DNA of 8,325 nucleotides. It comes from Patescibacteria group bacterium. Lineage in GTDB: Bacteria; Patescibacteriota; Minisyncoccia; Portnoybacterales; UBA2143. A program made the position numbers and the translations under genes. Shown here in pieces: positions 1 to 6,144 of the stretch; the stretch's first letter is position 1, and every line of letters begins with the position of its first letter. The notes beneath the pieces were generated by a model, which saw only the letters and a list, made by a program, of their open reading frames with translations, did no database searches and was not told the DNA's origin. Location: assembly GCA_018819085.1 (NCBI GenBank), contig JAHJQT010000062.1:1-8325 (forward strand). The letters are read 5' to 3'.

Positions 1-1328
1 CGACGTTGCTGATTCGCGATTACTAGCGATTCCAACTTCATGAGGGCGAATTGCAGCCCTCAATCCGAACTGGGATTAGGTTTGATGGGATTGGCTCCAC
101 CTTACGGTTTGGCAACCCATTGTCCTAACCATTGTATCATGTGTGTAGCCCAGGACATCTAGGGACACGCTGATTTGACGTCATCCTCACCTTCCTCCTC
201 TTATCCAGAGGCAGTCTTCTGTGACACTTGTAACACAGAACGAGGGTTGCGCATGTTAGCCCATTTAAGGGGGCGCTTCACAGTACATGCTGACGGCAAC
301 CGTGCACCACCTGACCTAATGTCCTTGTGAGAAAAATTTCCTTTCGGAAATCGTTCATTAGGATGTCTAGCCCTGGTAAGGTTCCTCGCGTACCGTCGAA
401 TTAAACCACATGATCCACCGCTTGTGCAAGTCCCCGTCTATTCCTTTGAGTTTTAGTCTTGCGACCGTACTTCCCAGGCGGCCAACTTAACGCGTTAGCT
501 TCGCCACTTGAAGGGTCGATACTTCAAACGGCTAGTTGGCATCGTTTACGGCGTGGAATACGAGGGTATCTAATCCTCTTCTCTCCCCACGCTTTCGTGT
601 CTCAGCGTCAGCTAAGTACCAGTTGATTGCCTTCGCCTTTGGTGTTCCTTACCATATCAACGGATATCACCCCTACTTGGTAAGTTCCATCAACCTCTCA
701 CTTGCTCTAGTTTTAACGTTTGATTAGCAGCTCCGAAGTTGAGCTTCGGAATTTAACTAACCACTATTAAAACCACCTACACACGCTTTACGCCCAGTTA
801 ATCCGGATAACGCTTGGGGCCTTCGTATTACCGAGGCTTCTGGCACGAAGTTTGCCGCCCCTTATTCATAAAGTACACTCATATTGATAAATCAAAATTG
901 TTCCTTTATAAAAGCTATTTACGCCCCGAAGGGTTTCTTCAAGCACGCGGTGTCGCTCCATCAGGCTTTCGCCCATTGTGGAAGATTCTCGACTGCTGCC
1001 ACCCGTAGGTGTATGGGCCGTGTCTCAGTCCCATTGTTGGGGATCAAGCTCTCACTCCCCCTACCCGTCATAGCCTTGGTAAGCCATTACCTTACCAACA
1101 AGCTGATAGGACGCAGGCTCCTCTTTGTCCAGAATTCCAATAAATTGGAAACCTTTACTCTTGCGAGACCATCGAGTATTATTCCGGATTTCTCCGGGTT
1201 GTTCTCGAGACAAAGGTAGATTCCTACGTGTTACTAACCCGTTCGCCGCGGGTCTAAACCCGCTCGACTTGCATGCCTTATACACACCGCCAGCGTTTAT
1301 CCTGAGCCAGGATCAAACTCTCAAATAA
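1..1328 (-). rRNA. rrs: 16S ribosomal RNA gene, 3' part cut off by the window edge
   Basis: Read on the minus strand this is bacterial small-subunit rRNA. The 27F site (AGAGTTTGATCCTGGCTCAG) is perfect at 1302-1321, which puts the mature 5' end near 1328. Other conserved blocks are the 338 region at 993-1012, the 530 loop at 828-846, ATTAGATACCC in the 787 region, the AAACTCAAAGGAATAGACGG block near 907, and ATCGCTAGTAATCGC close to the window start. The gene stops at about E. coli position 1365, so roughly the last 175 nt are missing, including the decoding site and the anti-Shine-Dalgarno. Visible length nearly equals the E. coli interval, so I see no intron or large insertion. Deviations such as AATAGACGGGGA, the EUB338-III-type site and the A522/U527 loop suggest a CPR (Patescibacteria) lineage, probably Parcubacteria-like. 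Open reading frames inside this gene are shadows. Confidence 0.98.
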
Positions 1329-1337
1329 AATAATTTG

Positions 1338-1386
1338 GGACAACTGCACAAAATTGCAATTGTTTAATGTAACTATTCAATTGTCC
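1338..1386 (-). other. Stem-loop in the 16S rRNA leader
   Basis: On the minus strand GGACAATTG (1378-1386) pairs with CAGTTGTCC (1338-1346), giving 9 bp with one G-U pair around a 31-nt AT-rich loop. It ends 9 nt before the predicted mature 16S 5' end, so it may be a processing or leader-folding element. It overlaps the possible boxA, so the two could compete. The 16S 3' flank, which normally forms the RNase III stem with the leader, is outside the window. Confidence 0.45.
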
Positions 1387-1393
1387 AAAGTGC
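1373..1393 (-). promoter_or_regulatory. Possible boxA antitermination site in the 16S leader
   Basis: The first transcribed bases read GCACTTTGGACAATTGAATA, which resembles the boxA of rRNA leaders (E. coli TGCTCTTTAACA; Gram-positive type around CTTTGAAAACTGAATA). boxA RNA is bound by NusB-NusE, and nusB is encoded about 2.3 kb upstream on the same strand. The match is partial, so this is an inference from position and similarity. Confidence 0.45.
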
Positions 1394-1399
1394 TTTACT

Positions 1400-1428
1400 A
1401 TATTATCTTATTAAAAAATCTTTGTCAA
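1400..1428 (-). promoter_or_regulatory. Strong sigma70-type promoter of the 16S rRNA gene
   Basis: On the minus strand a perfect -35 box TTGACA (1423-1428) is followed by a 17-nt spacer and a -10 box TAATAT (1400-1405), so transcription should start near 1393 and give a leader of about 65 nt. The -35 box and most of the spacer lie inside the last codons of trmD, whose stop codon is at 1411-1413. The 16S gene can therefore be transcribed independently of the upstream protein operon, although readthrough is also possible. Consensus quality, spacing and position before an rRNA gene make this a confident call from sequence alone. Confidence 0.85.
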
Positions 1429-2100
1429 ACACTCTTGCCAGTCTTTTATTTTTTTATGATTACCAGATAAGAGAATCTTTGGAGTATGTCTTTCCTTTCC
1501 ATCAATCTTTATTTTCTCTGGTCTTGTATAATGAGGATATTCAAAATTAATTTTCAATTTACAATTTTTAATTTTTAATTTAGAAAAACTCTCTTCTTTT
1601 AACGAATTTTCATTAATAACACCCGGTATTAATCTAGTTATGGTATCAACTAAAATCATAGCAGGAATTTCTCCTCCAGTTAGGATATAGTCTCCAATAG
1701 AAATCTCTTCATCAGCTACATATTTTGCCACTCTTTCATCAACTCCTTCATAGCGTCCAGAAATAATAATTATTTGATCTAACTTAGAAAATTTCTGTGC
1801 CATTTTTTGATTAAATTTTTTACCCTTAGCTGAAAGTAAAATAATTTTACTCTTTTTACTTTTTAATATCTTACTTTTAATTTTCTTTACTGCTTTATAA
1901 ATTGGCTCAACCATTAAAACCATTCCAAAACCTCCACCGTATGGTTTATCATCAACAGTTTTGTGTTTATCTTTTGTAAAATCGCGCAAATTATGAATAT
2001 TAATTTTAATTAATTTTCTTTTTTGAGCACGCTTAATAATTGATTCATTGAAATATGAATCAAATATTTTTGGAAAAATTGTAATAATATCAAAACGCAT
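1411..2100 (-). CDS. trmD: tRNA (guanine-37-N1)-methyltransferase TrmD
   Basis: SPOUT-class methyltransferase that puts m1G at position 37 of tRNAs with G36, using S-adenosylmethionine, to prevent +1 frameshifting. Family motifs in order: TVDDKPYGGGFGMV (48-61), GRYEGVDERV (115-124) and SIGDYILTGGE (134-144) of the trefoil knot, R156 (equivalent to Arg154), EYPHYTRPE (187-195), LLSGNHKKI (210-218). Two oddities are visible. The position matching catalytic Asp169 of the Haemophilus and E. coli enzymes is Glu170. The following loop is about 9 residues longer than in E. coli and is encoded by a heptad AATT repeat, giving a Lys/Ile/Leu-rich stretch at 173-186. At 229 aa it is shorter than E. coli TrmD (255), lacking the C-terminal helical tail. 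The start ATG has no Shine-Dalgarno; AAGAAATAT precedes it. It is last in the rpsP-khpA-trmD order, with rimM and rplS absent. Confidence 0.96.
   Translation of the reverse strand: MRFDIITIFPKIFDSYFNESIIKRAQKRKLIKINIHNLRDFTKDKHKTVDDKPYGGGFGMVLMVEPIYKAVKKIKSKILKSKKSKIILLSAKGKKFNQKMAQKFSKLDQIIIISGRYEGVDERVAKYVADEEISIGDYILTGGEIPAMILVDTITRLIPGVINENSLKEESFSKLKIKNCKLKINFEYPHYTRPEKIKIDGKERHTPKILLSGNHKKIKDWQECLTKIF
1547..1581. repeat. Five-copy heptad AATT repeat inside trmD
   Basis: On the plus strand five consecutive 7-mers of the form NNAATTT run without a break: ttAATTT (1547), tcAATTT (1554), acAATTT (1561), ttAATTT (1568), ttAATTT (1575). The same 7-nt AATT spacing occurs in the intergenic gaps of this window, so this looks like intergenic-type repeat sequence inside a coding region. 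It falls in the TrmD loop between the catalytic-acid position and the PHYTRP motif, which accepts extra residues there. Confidence 0.75.
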
Positions 2101-2112
2101 ATATTTCTTAAA

Positions 2113-2148
2113 ACAAAAACTGCCCTACTAGAGTAGCACAGTTTTTGT
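2113..2148 (-). terminator. Hairpin with U-rich tail between khpA and trmD
   Basis: Outer arms ACAAAAACTG (2113-2122) and CAGTTTTTGT (2139-2148) are perfect complements. Inside them CTACT (2125-2129) pairs with AGTAG (2132-2136). Read on the minus strand, the GC-bearing core is followed by TTTTTGTTTT, as in a factor-independent terminator, only 12 nt before the trmD start codon. The A-tract and U-tract arms also allow a plus-strand reading. Because trmD follows in the same direction, partial termination or attenuation is more likely than a complete stop, unless trmD has its own promoter, which I do not see. Confidence 0.6.
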
Positions 2149-2156
2149 AATTCTTT

Positions 2157-2501
2157 CTATAGTTTTAATTCGTCAACTACTTCATCAACATTTTTCTTTA
2201 CCTCGGATCGAGGAGTAAATGTTCTTTCTTGAGGTCGAACTCTACCGCCTTCTGGCTCTTCTATCTTAAGATTAATTCTAGCATTATTTTTAACGCCGAT
2301 TACTCTAAGAATAGTTCTAATTGCCCTGGCTGTAGATCCTTCTCGTCCAATAATCTGACCCATATCTTCTGGGTTAACCTTAAGATTTAACAAGACGCCC
2401 ATCTCATCAACTGTCCTAGTAACTTTGACATCATCAGGATGACTAGCAATTGATTTGACAACGTACTCTAAAAATTCTAGATCAATTTGTTCTTTAGCCA
2501 T
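2157..2501 (-). CDS. khpA: KH-domain RNA-binding protein KhpA (YlqC family)
   Basis: Small cytoplasmic RNA-binding protein of the KhpA family, which in other bacteria pairs with KhpB/Jag and binds many transcripts. The family start FLEYVVKSIASHPDDVKV (10-27) is followed by one KH domain with the GxxG loop I-G-R-E-G at 51-55 and the helix STARAIRTILRVIG (56-69). At 114 aa it is longer than the usual 75-80 aa. The extra 35 or so residues form a basic, then acidic tail (RVRPQERTFTPRSEVKKN) of unknown role. It sits between rpsP and trmD, the classical place for this gene; rimM, usual between khpA and trmD, is absent. The start ATG is preceded by TTAAGAAAT with no convincing Shine-Dalgarno. Confidence 0.93.
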   Translation of the reverse strand: MAKEQIDLEFLEYVVKSIASHPDDVKVTRTVDEMGVLLNLKVNPEDMGQIIGREGSTARAIRTILRVIGVKNNARINLKIEEPEGGRVRPQERTFTPRSEVKKNVDEVVDELKL

Positions 2502-2536
2502 ATTTCTTAACCTAACTTTGTTTTTCTTATATGCTG

Positions 2537-2560
2537 ATAGCAGCTCGACTATTCTGCTAC
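2537..2560 (-). other. Short stem-loop in the rpsP-khpA gap
   Basis: TAGCAG (2538-2543) pairs with CTGCTA (2554-2559), and a further U-G pair closes the stem if the RNA is minus-strand. The loop is 10 nt and there is no U tract, so it is not a typical terminator. The minus strand here carries TAGAGTAGCA, which also occurs on the plus strand of the khpA-trmD hairpin (from 2129), so the two gaps may share a small repeated element. The 82-bp gap is otherwise AT-rich with nothing recognisable. Confidence 0.4.
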
Positions 2561-2583
2561 TCTATATTTATTCTATTATGTTA

Positions 2584-2895
2584 TTATGCTTTTGTCAACC
2601 CTTGTTCGTTTCCAGAATCAGATTTTTTCTTTTTAATATTTTTTTTAATCTTAGATCCTTCAATTATCCCTTTTCTAATTAATAAGTTATGAACAGATTC
2701 AGAAGCTTTTGCTCCTTGAGATAACCAATGTTTTACTCTTTCTTCTTTGAAATTAATTTCCTTATTATGAGGATTATAACTACCTAAATTTTCTAAAAAA
2801 TTTCCGCTTTTTGGAGCGGCTGTCTTTTTAATTAAAACAACCCTAAAACTAGAGTTATTTTTTTTACCTATTTTCATTAAACGAATAACTAGCAT
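2584..2895 (-). CDS. rpsP: 30S ribosomal protein S16
   Basis: Component of the 30S subunit body that helps 16S rRNA fold during assembly. The N-terminus MLVIRLMKIGKKNNSSFRVV has the family pattern of a first strand, the basic loop with GKKN, then FRVV. The family element NFLENLGSYNP (32-42) and the region KHWLSQGAKASESVHNLLIRKG follow. Length is 103 aa, a little above the usual 80-90, with a Lys-rich tail (KKNIKKKK) ending in a polar stretch. It is first of the rpsP-khpA-trmD series. The ATG is preceded by AATTTGTAATTTT, without a Shine-Dalgarno. Confidence 0.96.
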   Translation of the reverse strand: MLVIRLMKIGKKNNSSFRVVLIKKTAAPKSGNFLENLGSYNPHNKEINFKEERVKHWLSQGAKASESVHNLLIRKGIIEGSKIKKNIKKKKSDSGNEQGLTKA

Positions 2896-2897
2896 AA

Positions 2898-3028
2898 AAT
2901 TACAAATTCAAAATCACAAATAACAAATAAATTCTAAATTTAAATATTTAAATTCAAAACTATTTTGAATTTTGAATTTTGGTAATTGTAATTTATTTGA
3001 AATTTAGTATTTTGGATTTTGGATTTAT
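2898..3028. repeat. AT-rich heptad-repeat gap with palindrome and hairpin
   Basis: The rnc-rpsP gap is almost pure A/T and repetitive. It contains tandem 7-mers (TTTTGAA twice from 2963; TTTTGGA twice from about 3010), a perfect 18-bp palindrome AATTTAAATATTTAAATT (2937-2954), and a 10-bp hairpin AAATTCAAAA-CTA-TTTTGAATTT (2950-2972). The two ends of the gap are also roughly inverted copies (ACAAATTCAAAATCAC against GAATTTTGGTAATTGTAATTT). I see no gene in it. It resembles the heptad tracts at 1547-1581 and 4828-4921. Confidence 0.7.
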
Positions 3029-3715
3029 TTACGACCATTTCTTTTTTTTCAAGCCAGCTTCCGCTGCCTTCTCTTGTGCTCCTTGTTTTGAAATTCCTTG
3101 CCCTTTAGCAATTAATTCTTTTTCTAAATAAACTCCTACTATAAAGTTTTTACTATGATCAGGACCCCATTCTTTAATTACTTCATAAGAAGGAGTAATT
3201 CCAGTCTTATCTTGTGCTTTCTCTTGAAATAAACTTTTGGAATCGTGATAAAGTTTATTCTCAATAATTAAAGGAAGTTCTTTAATAATTTCTCTCTTAA
3301 TAAACTTATATGATTCTTTGTACCCTTTGTCAAGATAAATTGCTCCTATTAGTGCTTCAAGAGCATTGGCTATAATATACTGACGCGCTCTACCATTATC
3401 TTTAGATTCTCCTTTGCTTAAAAATAAATTATCATCTAATTTTAAATGATTTGCAACTTTAGCCAACATTTTAGAATTAACTAAAGATGCTCGCCAATTA
3501 GTTAAATCTCCTTCAGGATTAGGATAGTTTTCATAAAGATGTTCCGTAACAACCATTTCTAATACCGCATCACCTAGGTATTCAAGTCGTTCATTATCTT
3601 TTAGACTAAATTCTGGATTCTCGTTTAAATAAGAACGATGGACTAAAGCCTGTTTTAAGAGATCTTTATTATTAAACTTTATTTTGATTTTTTTTTCAAG
3701 AGAGGATAACTCCAT
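3029..3715 (-). CDS. rnc: Ribonuclease III
   Basis: Double-strand-specific endoribonuclease that releases rRNA precursors and processes some mRNAs; acts as a homodimer with Mg2+. The catalytic domain (1-150) has the signature NERLEYLGDAVLE (41-53), supplying E42, E45 and D49, then E68 in PEGDLTNWRASLVN. The double-stranded RNA-binding domain covers about 158-226, from DSKSLFQEKAQ to GAQEKAAEAGLKK. Length (228 aa) is standard. In IIANALEALIG the residue matching E. coli Asp114 is Asn117, while Glu117 is kept as E120; from memory Asn is seen here in other CPR enzymes, so activity is still likely. It starts 17 nt after nusB with no Shine-Dalgarno. Neighbours NusB and the downstream 16S gene fit a role in rRNA maturation. 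Confidence 0.97.
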   Translation of the reverse strand: MELSSLEKKIKIKFNNKDLLKQALVHRSYLNENPEFSLKDNERLEYLGDAVLEMVVTEHLYENYPNPEGDLTNWRASLVNSKMLAKVANHLKLDDNLFLSKGESKDNGRARQYIIANALEALIGAIYLDKGYKESYKFIKREIIKELPLIIENKLYHDSKSLFQEKAQDKTGITPSYEVIKEWGPDHSKNFIVGVYLEKELIAKGQGISKQGAQEKAAEAGLKKKKWS

Positions 3716-3732
3716 TAAATTAATTTTTAATT

Positions 3733-4170
3733 CTACTCGTCTTTACCTGGCTCTCCTATCTCTCTATAAACTGTACCTAAAACTCCATTAATAAACTTTC
3801 CTGAAGATTCTCCACCAAATGTTTTAGCTAATTCAATCGCTTCATTAATAGCTACCTTAGGAGGAACTTCTTTCCTATTTCCTAAAAGAAGTTCATAGAG
3901 CCCTATTCTAAGAACATTACGATCAACAACGGTAATCTGATCTATTGGCCATTCTGGAGCTGATTTTTCAATAATCTTATTTAATTTAGGTAAATTTTTT
4001 ATAACTCCATTAACTATTTGTTTAACAAAATCAGTCTCCTCTATGCCTGGACCGAATTCTTCTATATTTTGTTTAACAATTTCATCTAACTTATCCATAT
4101 CCATGCCTTTAAAATCCCATTCATATAGGGACTGCATTGCAATACTTCTTGATAAATGACGATTAGCCAT
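3733..4170 (-). CDS. nusB: Transcription antitermination factor NusB
   Basis: All-helical RNA-binding protein that pairs with S10 (NusE) on boxA RNA, preventing early termination and aiding rRNA folding during transcription. The sequence covers the whole family: N-terminal RSIAMQSLYEWDF (8-20), the central APEWPIDQITVVDRNVLRI (71-89), and the C-terminal VPPKVAINEAIELAKTFG (102-119) with SGKFINGVLGTVYREI (122-137). At 145 aa it is the usual length. It lies 16 nt after rpmF and 17 nt before rnc, clearly one transcript with both. Its nearest rRNA target is the 16S gene at the end of this gene string, whose leader has a possible boxA. Confidence 0.97.
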   Translation of the reverse strand: MANRHLSRSIAMQSLYEWDFKGMDMDKLDEIVKQNIEEFGPGIEETDFVKQIVNGVIKNLPKLNKIIEKSAPEWPIDQITVVDRNVLRIGLYELLLGNRKEVPPKVAINEAIELAKTFGGESSGKFINGVLGTVYREIGEPGKDE

Positions 4171-4186
4171 AAGTAAAAAATTTCAA

Positions 4187-4471
4187 TTACTTTTTCGAAA
4201 GGTCTTCCATGTTCATTGACTTTTGTTCACCCTGTTCTTTTTCTTGAGTAGCTATTTCTTTTTGTTTTTTCTTTTTTTCTTTTTTATTTAACTTAGCCAT
4301 TACATCAATAATTTCTTTACCAGAATAAACTCCGCAATTAGAGCAAACACTATGATGTAAAATTGGCTCTCCGCATTTTGGGCAAACAGAAAAACTCTGC
4401 TTTTTTAAAGCATGATGAGAACGTCTTCTATTCCTCCTTGATTTAGTATGTCTTTGTTTTGGTACCGGCAT
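4187..4471 (-). CDS. rpmF: 50S ribosomal protein L32 with long C-terminal tail
   Basis: Zinc-ribbon protein of the large subunit. The start MPVPKQRHTKSRRNRRRSHH is the L32 signature. The zinc site is complete with C30-x2-C33 and C43-x2-C46 (CPKC and CSNC). The conserved core ends near residue 60, the usual full length. The remaining 34 or so residues are low-complexity Lys/Glu/Gln (KKEKKKKQKEIATQEKEQGE), probably disordered. Its first 29 nt overlap the end of iscU in another frame, so translation may be coupled. The ATG sits inside iscU codons and has no Shine-Dalgarno. The start is fixed by the invariant MPVPK sequence. Confidence 0.95.
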   Translation of the reverse strand: MPVPKQRHTKSRRNRRRSHHALKKQSFSVCPKCGEPILHHSVCSNCGVYSGKEIIDVMAKLNKKEKKKKQKEIATQEKEQGEQKSMNMEDLSKK

Positions 4472-4820
4472 AATTTTTAATTGCTTTTTGAAGAGCTTTA
4501 ACAGCTAAATCAGCACAATGCATTTTAACTGGAGGCAATTTACCAAGTTCTTCAGCTACATCATTATATGAAATTTTCATTGCTTGAGCAAGTGTTTTGC
4601 CTTTTGCCATATCAGTTATCATTGAAGACGTGGAAATAGCTGCTACGCAACCCATTGTTTCAAAAGATATGTCTTCTATCTTATCATTCTTAACCTTTAT
4701 ATACAATTTCATAACATCTCCACAATTAGGATTACCAACCTCTCCAACAGCATCAGGATTTTTCATTTTTCCCATATTTTTTGGTTTTTGAAAATGTTCG
4801 ATAACTTTTTTACTATACAT
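4443..4820 (-). CDS. iscU: Iron-sulfur cluster scaffold protein IscU (NifU-like)
   Basis: Scaffold on which Fe-S clusters are built from sulfur delivered by IscS. The three cluster cysteines are present: C33 in GNPNCGDVM, C58 in MGCVAAISTSS and C102 in HCADLA. So are the conserved aspartate D35 and the LPPVK motif (95-99), which in other bacteria is the docking site of the HscA chaperone; no hsc gene is visible here. Length (125 aa) is normal. The last residues (AGTKTKTY) are encoded by DNA that also begins rpmF, so this end may have been set by the overlap. It follows iscS after a 106-bp AT-repeat gap. The ATG has no Shine-Dalgarno. Confidence 0.95.
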   Translation of the reverse strand: MYSKKVIEHFQKPKNMGKMKNPDAVGEVGNPNCGDVMKLYIKVKNDKIEDISFETMGCVAAISTSSMITDMAKGKTLAQAMKISYNDVAEELGKLPPVKMHCADLAVKALQKAIKNYAGTKTKTY

Positions 4821-4827
4821 AAAATAT

Positions 4828-4921
4828 AATTTTCAATTCTTAATTATCAATTTTCATTAAATTATTAATTCTTTAATTTTCAAACAATTTAATAGAAATT
4901 AGAAATTAGAAATTAGAAATT
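4828..4921. repeat. Heptad AATT repeats in the iscS-iscU gap
   Basis: Two runs with exact 7-nt spacing. AATT begins at 4828, 4835, 4842 and 4849. Further along, the 7-mer AGAAATT is repeated four times without error at 4894-4921. The 106-bp gap is almost entirely A/T, with no gene and no clear promoter. The period matches the tracts inside trmD and between rpsP and rnc. Confidence 0.8.
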
Positions 4922-4926
4922 TTAAC

Positions 4927-6102
4927 TCATCTGCCTGATATTTTTCTTAATCTACTGATTATCCCTGGTAAAACTTTTAAAACAAAATCAATATCACTGC
5001 TTGTTGTCTGCCTTCCTAAAGTAAAACGAATACTACAATGCGATTGTTCACGAGAAAGTCCTAAAGCTATTAAAACACTAGATGGACTTAAAGAATTACT
5101 AGCACAAGCCGAACCAGTTGATACAAAAATATTTCTTTGAGATAATTCCATAACAATACTTTCTCCTTCTGCTCCATCGAAACTAATATGAGCATTATTT
5201 GGTAAACGTTTTTCTAAAGAACCATTAAGCTGTGAATTAGGAATATCTTTTAAAATTCCTGTAATTAATTTATTTCTTAATTTCTTAATACTTTGATTTT
5301 TTGATTTAGATTGTTCAACTTTTTTAATTGCTTCTCCTAATCCAATAATACCTGGTGTGTTTTCTGTACCTGATCTCATTTTTCTTTCTTGGCCTCCTCC
5401 GCGAATCAATGGATTAATTGAAATCCCATTCCTTAGATATAAAGCTCCTATTCCTTTAGGTCCATAAATTTTATGACCTGATAAAGATAATGAATCTATA
5501 CTTAATTTCTGTACATCACAATTTAAATAATTAACTGCTTGAACTGCATCTGTGTGAAAAATAATCTTTTCTTTTCTTTTGCTATTAATTTTTTTAATCA
5601 AAGCCCCTATTTCTTCAATTGGTTGCACAGTCCCTATTTCACTATTAGCATACATAATTGAAACCAACGCAGTATTTTTTTTAATAGCTTTTTCTAAGCT
5701 ATTTATTTCAATCAAACCACTTTCATTGATTGGTAAATAAGTAATTTCAGCTAATCCTTTTTCCTTTAAATTTCTACAGGGTTCAAGAATCGCCTTGTGT
5801 TCAATAATAGAGGTAATAATATGAATTTTCTTTTTTCTATTTGAAAGTAATCCATAAATAATCCAGTTATCACTTTCACTAGCAGAACCAGTAAAATATA
5901 TTTCATTTGAAGAACAATTTAAAAAATCTGCAACTTGTTCACGAGCATTTTCAACTGCATAATTTGCTCTTTCTCCTAGACTATAAACAGATGAAGGATT
6001 GCCATATTGTTCAAAAAAATAAGGCTGCATTTTTTTAAAAACAGCCGAATCAACTGGCGTCGTTGCGGCATTATCAAGATAAATAGATTTTTTCTTATTC
6101 AT
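4927..6102 (-). CDS. iscS: Cysteine desulfurase IscS/NifS (group I)
   Basis: PLP enzyme that removes sulfur from L-cysteine, giving alanine and an enzyme persulfide for Fe-S clusters and tRNA thiolation. The start IYLDNAATTPVD (7-18) is typical. Active-site landmarks: H102 in EHKAIL stacks on PLP, D185 in HTDAVQ contacts the pyridine nitrogen, K211 in SLSGHKIYGPKG forms the Schiff base, and the mobile-loop cysteine is C333 in STGSACAS. RGGGQERKMRSGTEN (235-249) is the PLP phosphate/substrate region. The loop length around C333 places it in group I (IscS/NifS) and not the SufS group. 391 aa is full length. The neighbouring iscU is its expected partner. ATG is preceded by CGTATATTTA, no Shine-Dalgarno. 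Confidence 0.96.
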   Translation of the reverse strand: MNKKKSIYLDNAATTPVDSAVFKKMQPYFFEQYGNPSSVYSLGERANYAVENAREQVADFLNCSSNEIYFTGSASESDNWIIYGLLSNRKKKIHIITSIIEHKAILEPCRNLKEKGLAEITYLPINESGLIEINSLEKAIKKNTALVSIMYANSEIGTVQPIEEIGALIKKINSKRKEKIIFHTDAVQAVNYLNCDVQKLSIDSLSLSGHKIYGPKGIGALYLRNGISINPLIRGGGQERKMRSGTENTPGIIGLGEAIKKVEQSKSKNQSIKKLRNKLITGILKDIPNSQLNGSLEKRLPNNAHISFDGAEGESIVMELSQRNIFVSTGSACASNSLSPSSVLIALGLSREQSHCSIRFTLGRQTTSSDIDFVLKVLPGIISRLRKISGR

Positions 6103-6144
6103 TAAATATACGATAACAGAAAAATTTACTTATGGCAAGAACCT

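Noticed and set aside
536..1328. Several reading frames of 63-111 codons on both strands
   Set aside because: They lie wholly inside the 16S rRNA gene and show no protein-family features.
2455..2682. Plus-strand 75-codon frame
   Set aside because: It runs antisense across the ends of khpA and rpsP and is a shadow of them.
4597..4791. Plus-strand 64-codon frame
   Set aside because: Antisense shadow of iscU, which has all its catalytic residues.
4823..4850. Promoter-like TTGATA-16-TATATT before iscU
   Set aside because: The predicted start would fall past the iscU ATG, and such boxes arise easily by chance in this repeat-rich A/T sequence.
6103..6137. Possible iscS promoter starting at TTGCCA on the minus strand
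   Set aside because: At 17 nt spacing the -10 would be TATCGT, a poor match.
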